Origin: Sipunculus nudus
Lineage: Eukaryota; Annelida; Sipuncula; Golfingiida; Sipunculidae
Assembly (NCBI GenBank): GCA_026874595.1
Contig: CM049316.1
Location: 56,927,676 to 56,991,675, forward strand
Reading direction: 5' to 3'
Length of the DNA stretch: 64,000 bases
In this document: piece by piece, positions 1 through 12,400 of the stretch
Numbering within the stretch: the first letter of the stretch is position 1
Layout of the letters: every line of letters begins with the position of its first letter
Position numbers and translations under genes: made by a program
Notes under the pieces: generated by a model
What the model saw: the letters and a program-made list of their open reading frames with translations, nothing else
Database searches by the model: none
Told to the model about the DNA's origin: nothing

Positions 1-255
1 TGTGAGCGGGTTGTAACTTAAATGATTTATAAATTGAACGTGCGTGCTCATAGTCAGCTTTAGTAATATGTATTGAGTTAAGAAATCTCGTGTGCTGATA
101 TAATGGAATCTTGTGTTTATATACACAAACCATATGGGAGGTGGAGCACGAAGTTCTGAAAATATAAGAAGAAAATCTTACATGTTTATGAAATGTACGC
201 ATAAATCACAATTTAGAGACATGTTTTTGTGGTTTCTCTTGATAAACCTATTTAC

Positions 256-405
256 CTCTGATGCCTCTGGAACACTAGATTCTTTTTGTGCCTGTTCTTT
301 AGATGCAGGTCTGGGAACATCCGTCACAGATGAGATAGAATGTTCTGATTCATAACCATAACCAGGCGAATGATCGTGCTTATTATATCTGTAGTTATGG
401 GTTCC
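256..405 (-). CDS. RNF31: Copy A exon 8, low-complexity linker
   Basis: 50 codons between ttttttttcaag|GGA and GAG|gtaaat, phase 0. Ser/Glu/Pro-rich with no domain; its tail resembles the linkers that follow the NZF fingers of copy B. The gene continues past base 1. Confidence 0.65.
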
Positions 406-3400
406 CTTGAAAAAAAAGAATATCAATGATAACTCAAACAAAGATTATATCATTAGCAAAACATGTGTAACATTTTGGTAGCTTCATTTATATTAAAAAA
501 AATTATCTCCGGCAAGGAAGCTGTTATGTTACATCTATAAATGCTTCAGGCAAAGAAAACATTTCCCACGCACCTCAACCCTGTACACTTTCATCAACAC
601 ATCATATGATTTATCACTAAAATATCGATTATCCTAAAATGTGAATATTTAATTACGATATCTTAGATGAGATGAACCAAACATTTTACTACAGCCACAA
701 CTTCTTCCTAAAGACGGCTGACTGCTCATATCTTTGAACTTATTAAATAGCGGGACACTTCCTTGGTGGTGAATCATAGTCTTAATTAAACCAATGTTAT
801 TTTTTTATATTGGTACAAACATATGAAGTTATTACATATATAACATATTTAAAATGATTATGATATTATTCAATCCTTTTAAAGATGACTTTTGTATTAC
901 ATGACAACATAAAAAAATCACCCCACAAAGTGTATTTCTATCTGTAGCAAACATCAAACGAACAGACAGATATACTGACAGACTGCACAACCTGGATTAC
1001 AGATGACCAGAACTCCTCATAGTGGGAAATGCAGAGACGAATAAAATGAGCTACATTTTGAGTAGAGAGGACAATATTTGACGAAGTTATAAGCAAAATA
1101 AAATTTGGGGGGGGGGGGCCGGGGGGGGGGGGGGGGCGGTTGGTGACCTTGACCTTAGGCTTTAACCTTTCTAAATTAAAAACCAAAAGTTTCGAGGACT
1201 TTTTTTCAATCAGCTAAATAATTTTTGGGAATTGTGGCATGTGCAGCGAAAAAAAAGTTTACGAGATTTCGCAAAACGTACAAAATCGAGTAAAACTGAG
1301 CCAATGTTGTCTAAAGCAGAAAACTAGAACTCTCTAACTTTAATACTCTTAAAGTTAGAAAAATGAGACCCCATATTTTAGAATATCATGAATTTTCCTA
1401 AACAAGATGTGTCGGAACGACACGAATGCCCCCGCTTGGGGCAAATTAGAAAAATTTGTTAAATTTTGAAAAAATTTTTTAAGTTCAGGAGATGTCGTAT
1501 GGTCAAAAATAGGTCAACCATGACGAAACGCGAACTCGATCTGTAACTGGTCATTATCTACCAACACACCAAAAATCAGGCCAATATCTGCAGGCATTGC
1601 GAAAAAAAGTCCGTACATATGCATTTGTTATGAAAATTTCTATTTTTCATGAAATTTTCTATGTTCAGGAGCAGTCAAATGGTCAAAAGTAGGTCAACTT
1701 TGACAAAACACGAACTCGATCTGTAACTTGGTCTTCATCTGCCAACACACCAAAAATCAGGCCCGTATCTGCAGGCGTTGCGAAAAAAAGGCGTACATGT
1801 GCACTTTTTTATGAAATTTTCTATGTTAGAGCACCGTCAAACGGTCAAAATTAGGTCAACTGGCACAAAACATAAACTCGATCTGTAACTGGTCATTATC
1901 CGCCCACACACCAAAAATCAGGGCAATATCTGCAGGCATTCCCAAAAAAATTCTGTACATGTGTTTTTGTCGAAATTTTCTATGTTCAGGAGCCCTAAAT
2001 CGGTCAAAAGAAGGTCAACTTAGACGAAACGCAAACTCGATCAGTAACTGGTCAATATCTGCCCACAAACCAAAAATCAGGCCAATATCTGCTGGCATTG
2101 CGAAAAAAAGTCCGTACATGTGTATTTGTCATGAAAGTTCAAATTTTTCATGAAATTTTCTAAGTTTAGGAGCCGTAAAACGGTCAAAAGTAGGTCAACT
2201 TAGACGAAACACAAACTCGATCTGTAACTGGTCATTATCCGCCCACACACCAAAAATCGGGCCAATATCTGCAGGCATTGCGAAAAAAGTCCGTACAACT
2301 GTATTTATCATGAAAATTTCTATTTTTCATGACATTTTCTAAGTTTAGGAGCCGTAAAACGGTCAAAAGTAGGTCAACTATGACGAAACGCGAACTCGAT
2401 CTGTAACTGGTCATTATCTGCATACACACCAAACATCAGGCCAATATCTGCAGGCATTGCGAAAAAAGTTTGTACATCTGTATTTATCATGAAAATTTCT
2501 ATTTTTCATGACATTTTCTAAGTTTAGGAGCAGTAAAACGGTCAAAAATAGGTCAACCATGACGAAACGCGAACTCGATCTGTAACTGGTCATTATCTGC
2601 ATACACACCAAACATCAGGCCAATATCTGCAGGCATTGCGAAAAAAGTTTGTACATCTGTATTTATCATGAAAATTTCTATTTTTCATGACATTTTCTAA
2701 GTTTAGGAGCAGTAAAACGGTCAAAAATAGGTCAACCATGACGAAACGCGAACTCGATCTGTAACTGGTCATTATCTGCCCACACACAAAAAATCAGGCC
2801 AATATCTGCAGGCATTGCGAAAAAAAGTCCGTACAACTTTTTGATTTCGGAAGGACGGAAGGACGGACATTGGTAAAACTATATGCCCCGGCCACTTTTT
2901 GGCGGGGCATAAAAATGCGTAACCATGGTAACAGAAGAGTGAAAAAGGTACACACCAGAAGAAAGCAAAGAGAATGGAGAGTAGAATGAGCCACAGTTTA
3001 TGCGGCTACGATAATTTTTGATGAAGAAAAAAGTCCGGTTTTTTTATGATTTCGACCTTGACCTTTTAACTACTAACATCTAAAAACATGAAACTTCTAG
3101 AACTTCATGGGTTCTATCAACGGTATAAGATTCATAGGGAATGCTAACAAGTGACCCGTTGGTCATGACGCTCAGCCGACTGACATGTTGACAATATGTC
3201 CTTGCACAGGAAACTAATTAAAATGATATAGGTGGCATCATCATTCATGCATACTAGCTTAAGTTCATCAATACCCGCTAGCACACCAAATTTGATGACA
3301 ATCCAACCGGCCTTTCCTGAGGAACCTGTCAATTTGTGTGTATTTTACATTACTTCTGGGATCTCAAACATACCCCAAAACTCTGAGAATATAGGTCACC

Positions 3401-6400
3401 GTTACCCAATTTCTGGTTTTAAGGGAAGAGCTTTTGAGGAATTCTCAGGATGCCAAGTGACAAGATTCTTTGTCCAATGGTCAAATTAGTGCTCTACTTT
3501 GGTATCAAATTTTCAAATATTCTGGGGTGTGCTTATAAGCCCCATTGATCAAAGATTATTGATAACAGAGACCTAATTTTATGTTTCCAAGGAGACTTTT
3601 CATGGACCTCCCTGGATTTTATGTTAGAAGATTCTAGGTCCAATGGTTATAATTTGTGCCCTGCTTTGGTATCAAATTTTTCAATTATGCAAGGGGTGCT
3701 TATAAGCCCCATAGCTCAGAGAATATGGGTAACGGAGAACTAATTTCAGGTTTCCAAGGATATTTTTCGTTGACCTCCCTGCCTTGATAACAGACGGCCG
3801 CATCTTTGAAGGTCTCCAAAAAAGAGAGAAAATGCAAAAACATTGGAAAAAATCCAGGTGACGCAACCAGTCTGCGAGAACTGATGGAACACTCCACGAT
3901 GAAAATGCATGCAAAAAATCATGGCAATCACAGACAATTTGTTGAGATACTGGAGCTTTTGTATCAAATTTTAAGTTATTCTTTGGGGTCTACTGAGCCC
4001 AATAGCTCAGATGATATGGGTAACAGAGACTTTATTTCAGGTTTCCACGGAGATATTTTTATTGACCTCCCAGCAGGTCAAAATAGATGATTCTAGGTCC
4101 AGTGGTTACGATTTGTGCCCTGTTTACAGATGACCGCATCTTTCAAGATCTCAAAAACAAAGAAACAAAATAGTAAAAAAAATCGAAAAAATTACAGGTA
4201 GCGCCACCAGTCTGCAGAAACTGATGAAACACAGCTTTTGTATCAAATTTTCCATTATTCCGGGGGGGGGGGGGGTTACTTCAGAGCCCCTTAACTCAAA
4301 TAATATGGGTAACAGAGACCTTTCTCAGGTTTTCAAGGAGACTTTTTATGCACCTTCCTGGATGTCAAGTTAGAAGATTCCAGCGGTTACGATTTGTACC
4401 CTGTTAACGGACAGACGGCCGGATGGCCGGACGGCCGGACGGACGACGGACAACGGGTGATCGCTATAGCTCAGATGACTTACAGTCAGCTGAGCTAAAA
4501 CTTATGGCCTGGGGAATGCTAAATGTCAGACGAAAGAGCAAACAGGGAGGCGAAAACAACTGACAAACAGACCTACATACTGACACATCAAAACATCAGA
4601 GATGACAGCTGACCAACTCATCTGATCTAAAAAGCATAGAGGAATAACATGAGTTATAATTTATGTAAATAAGTATCATACTTTTTGGCCAGAAAATGAT
4701 ATGTTTAAATTCTTCGAGTGCAGCGCCCCCTAACGTCTTTTTTCCGAAAATGAAAAATCACTTTCGAGATATTAATGTAAGAGATAATACGGAGAAACGA
4801 GCTACAGTTTATTAAAAAGTAAGGTTTGTAGTTGTGGAGATATTGAGAAAAAATAATATGTTAGAGTGTTTCTAGCGCAGCGCCACCTATCGGCTATTTT
4901 CCGAAAATAAAACAGATATTTCGAGATATTAGTGTAGATATAAGATGTACCAGTTTTAACAGGACTGCAAAACTGTGGCCAGTAGATTACTAATGGTAAG
5001 ATATAGGAATCAGCAAGCATTAAAATTGAGGACAACTGACAAACAGTTCGACAAATAAAGTGGAAAAATGACACAAGATTGAGGCTAGTCGACTCAACAA
5101 AATTATGTAGATGACTCTGAGGAAGAAATTATATCTAAGTTGGTGAAAAAAGGACTAATATTGAAAAAGTTATGATGAAAATAATGTTTTAATGTTTTTC
5201 GATTACCTTGACTTTTGACCTATATTTACCAAATACAATAGGCTTCCAGGAATTTTGGTTTTTCATCATCTCTGTAAGTTTCAAACCGGTTGCTGCAAAA
5301 TTGTGGCTCTACAGTCGTGACAAACACACAAACAGAACACGCAACTGACAAACATGCTTGCGGAAATCGAAGATTTCGGGCAAGCAACAAAAAGACAAAT
5401 AGACGAATGGACATAAAGAACTGACCAATAAGCTAGATTTCCGGCAAGCAATAATCACTAGACAGAGCAATACGAGGAACGTGAACCCCCCCCCCCCCCC
5501 GGGACCCATTTATTAATTGTAAGCTTCCATGGCAACCATCCTTAGCAAACATGTGTAGCTAAATCATAGGGAGGTCTGAAAAATAAGCAGGACTGGACTG
5601 AACACCAGGATTGCTTTTTCTTGCATGTCAGGCAAAGAGTGTGTGTAGTTACTTATTTCATGCGGCGAAATCTACAATTTTGCAGTCACGGGAACGCATG
5701 TAACTGCTCAGACCTAAAACGCGTGCATGCATGCATGGGTGTACGTCTACGTGCATGCAGATTTCCTCCGTTTACAAAATTGCTAAAATGTCTGCGTGGG
5801 ATGTATAAATGACCAAAAAATAGGCCATGAAAACAAATTCCATGGAAAGACGAATAAAATGAAGTACAGTGAATGTAGCGAAAGAGTCTATGCCAAAAAA
5901 AATATATGTCGAATTGTTTCAAGTGCAGCGGCCCCTAGAGGCTTCCTGAATGAAATTTACTTAAGATATTAGTGTAAGTGCTAATTGTAAGACGCAAGAA
6001 CCAGCAAGCAGGCAAAATTGAGGACTACTGACAAACTGACTGACATACTGACGAAAGTGACACATCTGAGATAACAGATGACAAGACAAAATTTGTGGGA
6101 AAGGTGAAAAGGAGAAAAATGAGCTATAGTTTATGTAGGTAAGGTTTATAGTTTTGGAGATATTACCAAAAAATTATACGTTGAAGTGTTTCAAGTGCAG
6201 CGCCGCATAGCGGCTATTTTCCGAAAAATGAAAATCACTTTCGAGATATTAGTGTAAGATGTATTAGTTTCAGAAGGATTCCTGCAAAACTGGAGACTGC
6301 AGATCGCTTATTTTTAGACGCAAGAACCAGCAAGCAGGCAAAATTGAGGACTACTGACAGACACACAGACACAGAGGAAGAAATGGAGCCTACGCTTGTG

Positions 6401-9400
6401 AAGATAGGACTAATATTGACGAAGTTATGACGAATATAAAATTGTTTTTTATGACATTGACCTTTGACCGAATGCGACCAAAAGCAATAGACTTCTAGGA
6501 TTTTGTGATTCCTATCAACGGTTAAATGTTGAAGTGATTGCTGCAAAATTATGGCCTATAGAGTGCGGACAGACAGATAGACAATCTGACCTAGACGATC
6601 AGAGGTCGTGAAGATAGGACCAATATTGAAAAAAAGTTGTGAAGGAAATAAGATATTGACGTTTTTTGATGACCTTTAACTTGAAATTCGCCCTATAAAG
6701 AAATTCATAATAGCTCCCAAACATCGTCCCAATACGCATATATGCAATACAATACATGTTATGTGTAGGTTACAAATTGATTCCTGCAAAACTATTCCTG
6801 TAGAATGTTATATGTAAGACGCAAAAACCAGCAAAAGGGCAGTTCATTAGAGCATGTCATGGAGAAGACGAGGAGGAAGAAATGAGCCATAGTTTGTGAA
6901 GATAGGACCAATATTGATAAAGTAATGATGAAAATAATATTTTGATGCGTTTTGATGCCCCTGACCTATGACCTCTTTCTATAAGATATAACATAAGACT
7001 ATCGGACACAAATTGAAGGCCAGTTCATTAGACCATGTCATGGAGAAGACGAGGAGGAAGAAATGAGCCATTATTTGTGAACATATATAACCAATATTGA
7101 AAAGTAATGAGGAAAATAAGAATCTGATGTGATTTGATGCCCTTGACCTTTGACCTCTTTAAATAATATAATACATCGGACTACGGGAAATTGTTCTAAT
7201 ATACAATATGTGTAAGTTACAAAGTGGCTTCTGCAGAACTATGGGCTGAAGAATGCTATTTATCAGATGCAAAAAACAGCAAGCTGTCGAAATTGAGGAC
7301 AATTGACAAACAGACAGACATATTGACAAAGAGACACAAAGTTGAGAGAAGATGACTAGATCAAGTAATGAAGAAGATGACGTGGAAGGAACTAAGACAA
7401 ATTTGTGAAAATAGACCCAATATTGACATTATATAAGTTAGGAGGAAAATAAGATTTGGAAGTTTTTTGATAATTTTGACCTTGACCTTTGACCAATATT
7501 AATAACAAACATAGGACTTCCAGAAAACGGTTCGATATAAAATAAGATTTTGATATGTTCAGATGACCTTTACCTTTGACCTATTTAAATACTAAAGACT
7601 TTCAGAAACCGTTTGCATGTGTGAAAATAGACCCAATATTGACAATATATAAGTTTTGAGGAAAATAAGATTTGGATTTTTTTATCTTGACCTTGACCTT
7701 TGACCTATATTTAATAACAGACATATTACTTCCAGAAACCGGTTCGATATAAAATAAGATTTTGATATGTTCAGGTGACCTTGACATTTGACCTATTTAA
7801 ATACTAAAGATTTTCAGAATTCGTTCGGATGTGTAAGTTTTATTTATTTATTTATTTATTTTCATATTTTTGATGGAGGTAACCGTGACCGCCTCTATTT
7901 TTTAATGCTTGCTTAACAATTACATTGAACATTTGCATACTTCCATTCCGGTTTCGGACTACGTAACAGTAGCCTTTTTCCGAATTTCCTGGTGTCAACC
8001 AGTACAACTCCTGCGGGTCCTGGATGTGTCTCATCCACACTGCTGGGTAATAATACCAAGGAACCACCTTAAGGCGCATTCGTTTGTGAGTGAAACATGA
8101 CCATTGTCTCCCCATTGAGCGTGCCGAGCGGATACCCTTGGCGGGGGCAGACCATGAAAAATCTCACCGCCTCAGCTGAGATTCAAACTCACGATCTCCC
8201 GGTTTTGAGCCCTGCGCTCTACCCCTGAGCCACAGAAGCCGGTATGAATTTGTGTAAGTTACGAATTGATTCCTGCAAAACTGTGGCCTGTAGAATGCTA
8301 TATTTAAGACGCAAGAACCAGAAAGCCGTCGAAATTGAGGACAACTGACTGACAGCAGACATACTGACAAACTGACACTTGTATGAGGCCAGACGATCAG
8401 ACTTAAATTAACATAGTTAAGATGAAATAAAATTTGTATGTTTTTATGACCTTGCCTTTGATCTATATTGACACAAACAATAGGCTCCAAGGACTTCTGG
8501 TTTTCCATCATCTTTGTAAGTTTCAAAGCGGTTGCTGCAAAATTGTGGTCTGTAGAGTCGTGACAAACACAAAAACCGACATACGCAACTGACGAACATG
8601 CTTGCCGAAATAGAAGATTTCCGGCAAGCAACAAACACACAAACAGACACACCAACGAACAAACAGACATACGCAACTGACCAACCTGCTTGCATAAATC
8701 TTTGATTTCCGGCAAGCAACAAGGGAAAAACTGATATTTCGAACAGATCTAGTATGTCTGAATCTGATGTGTGAATATTGAGAATAAAAAGTTGTGAATA
8801 CATGTATGAAATTTGAGATGGGTCAATGTTTCACACCTGTACGCCAATTCTGCGAGTTTTGTGACTGTGCCTCAAATTCTTATCCAGTTATTGCGTTAAC
8901 TTCTTTTTAGCATTATCCCCATGTGACCTTGAAAAATGCATCAAGGTCATCCATATTCATACATGAGCTAGCCCTTTATGAGGTGCATCAATGCTGCAAA
9001 ATTGGGGACTGTACCTGAAATTTTGTTAGGGTAATTGCGTTAACATCATGTAAGCATTATCGCCGCTGTGTCCTCGAAAAAGCGCCATGTTCAAACCTGA
9101 CCTAGGACTTGATAAGGTGCATCAATGCTGCAGGTTTGGTGATTGTATCTGAAATTCGGTTTGAGTTTTTGCGTTAACAAATGTGTCACGGGCGGACGGA
9201 CGGATGGATGGCACGACGGAAAAATGCACCTTCAGGCGACGGCGGGGGACAATAATTATCACAGTATGGTCACCCTTATCCTCATGGCAAAGGCACCGGC
9301 AGGCAAGGGACCTTTCATTGAAAACACTTCATCATGAAATATTAATCTAGGGAAACCTCCCTGTCACACCCAGGTATTTTCAATTAAATGTAGATAAAAT

Positions 9401-12400
9401 TATCCATAACAAAAATTTCACTTACAGGGTACTTGATTGTCTCGTCCTGCGTTTCAAGGGACGTAAAGGGAAGCATGGTTTTGGAGCACATTGAGCAAAC
9501 CGTGTTTTTAACATCGTTGATATATGTGCAGTGCAGACAGTTGATAACCCCGCCTTTTGGACTGTCCGGATCGTGAGGCTTCAAAGAGAGTGAATACAAA
9601 TATCTTTAAGGTAGTTTATTAGGCATTTTTACTGGAATCCGTTGTACAAAATTGGTAAATAGATTGAATATAAAAATGCACTGTCAATTCAATTAACATT
9701 AATTAAGAAATACATGTTTAAATTGTTTTTCCATTTAAATTAAGAATTCTCTCGTCTTTCTCAGTAATATAAGTAACTTCGTGTTACCATGCAAACCGGC
9801 ACTGGTATAAAGTTGACATTTATTAGATAGATGTAAGTATGTTTAGATGGAATATGGTTGGAAGTACCTTTGTTTAGAATGAGAATGGTGAGAAGTATGT
9901 GTTTGAGATTGAGAATAGTTAAAGTATATTTGTTTAGAATGAGAACCTTCGGCACTTCTGGGGTCTTTTTCCCTGGCAGCGGTTCTGCACAAGATATGCA
10001 CAAATGTGCTTCCGTCAGATTGATAAAGTCACAGTGCCGGCATCTCCTTTCAGCATCTGTTAGACTGCCTGGCTGACTTCCGGACTGAAATGTATTAAAA
10101 AACTTGCTTTAGAAACAATAATTCTCCCCCCCCCCCGGTCCAACCACCAAAACCCATAGACTGCTGACTTTTAATATTTGACCTTTACAAAGTCATGTAA
10201 AGTAATGCTGAAAATAAAAACTACATTCAAAATGTCATGACGCCTTGTCCGCCGGGGCCCCGAGGACATAGGTGCAGGTATGGGACTGCAGGGGTTATAT
10301 AAGGATCTTCTGACCAGTCTATGAACTCGAGAAGAATCCCTGAAGCTATAATTTAATACGTTTTACTTTTCCACTATAAGACAACTGTAACTTTAGAAAT
10401 GTAATAATGATATTACTGCAATTCACTGCGCGTATATGTATTTATGGAGTTTATAGAAGCCCATAAACACTACAGTAACGCCTTGTCTGGTCAACTTTAC
10501 CAAGCTTTCAGTGCTACGCTATACATGCATGAAATTTGTTTTACCTTTGATGATGCGACGGACTTTTCATCAAGACAGCGGGACATCACTTGTCGGGGTT
10601 CCTGAAAACCAGCGTCTTCCACTTCAGCCCGATGTACTTGTTTGTCCGGTCTATTGATAGAAAGATTTGATTATAAACATTGACGCAGGTACATGTCGGT
10701 ACCAGTTAAACCTTTGTTAACGGGCCCTTCATGTCAATAGACAGTGCAACCAACAATTCATGGACCTATATTATTTTTTTTTTATAAAAACGAAGAGAAA
10801 AAAAAAATCAATTAAAACGTGGCAAGGATGACTAAATCTCTTAGTATGTATGTTGTACACATAGTGCTGTCTAACTGTGGTGTCAAAAAATAAATAGAAA
10901 TGTTAATCAAATTTGACTCACCGGTATTCATGCGGTACCAGATTACAAATATCTTCGTGCAAAACATGTTCTCCTCTGATGAATATTTCCAGTTCTGCTT
11001 TTGCTAAACACAAGTCAGTTAATAGATATATAATCCTAGACCTGTCTATAATTTGTCCATGTCGTTTTAAAAAACTGCCATTTGTTAACTTCTGATAGCC
11101 AAGTTGATCAAATATGTGCACTGCAGCCTAAAAACCAAACAAACGGAATTATGTACAATAAGGTACAAGATTGTTCAAGGGCCCATTAGTTACCTGTAAA
11201 CAAGAGAATCATTTTGTTTTTTTACCGGAAATTCATCGTCCGTTTCATCTGCAAAACCCGCTAAAAACTCCTATAACAGAACAGTATCCCGACAACTGCT
11301 AAAATCTGTCTGCTGTGATTTCTCATTTGAGACTGCGGAGGGGGAGTGTGTCCAAAACAAATCTTGTTTTTTTTAATGATTGCTCATGGATGAACTTCTT
11401 TTGCATGTCTTATTGCAAGCAAAATGCATATGCATCAAATCTGAATAGATTTTAATGACTGTTCATGATAATTTTTAAAGAGCTATTTTTTTTTTAAATT
11501 CAACCAAAAAGAAACTTGCAGAAATGTAGATGGTACCACAGAAATGACATAGGGGCATCTTTTACCAATTAATACATTTATGTATAATTATATATAATAT
11601 ATAATATATAAATAAATGTAGCTGACTAAAAGGACGACTATTTTAGTATGTCATAAACTCATTGCGAAATGAACTGAATCTGTGCTCATTATACAGCTTC
11701 TCTCTAAACTGGCTTTATAAATGCTCATTCTTTTGTAAAAACTGTATTTAGAACTGACACAAAGTCATCTTAAATTATATCGTAAAATTATCTATATCGT
11801 CCTCACACACTGTTACTAATGAATTGATAGATAAGATTTGGTGAGAATGTTTTTTTTCTCTCTATAAGAGAACTTGTTTTATTAGCATCATTAGAGGGAT
11901 ACATTTAGATTGATCATTATTCTGGTTTGCTGCAATATATTTTATGGTCTCTATTATGACTGTATTTACATGAATGTCACTCAAACTTGAAAACTTTGGC
12001 TCATTTGGATTGACAGAGAACCAGTCTTTTCGTCTTTCAAAAACTGGCTTCAGAAGGTCTTCGCCCAACTTGTAGAGGGTATCGAAGGCTTTACATAAAC
12101 GGCCGCCCCAATCTTGACACTGTAAAGAAGCAAAAAAGGTATGGCAATGTCCAAACATATATTCGAACGCACGGGGAAGAAATTACACAAAAAAATAATA
12201 ACAAACAACAATTATCCATTAACCACAAACTGAAGGTACTTTACTATTCATATAACACGTTACGTGCAAGCTGGAAATAATGTATATATATTAAAAAACT
12301 AAGAAAAGAAGATGACAAATTGGAAGCTAGAATCGGAGTTTTAACCTCTGGTTCTATGAAACAGATAATACTTACATTAGAATTTCTGCTTATCAGTCTT

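Noticed and set aside
1108-1137. Poly-G tract as a G-quadruplex regulator
   Set aside because: Several homopolymer G/C runs of similar length occur at random repeat sites (5486, 13390, 21738, 47762, 53399); nothing ties this one to a gene.
2235-2787. Three similar 64-65-codon minus ORFs spaced 179 bp
   Set aside because: Spacing equals the tandem unit; repeat-derived.
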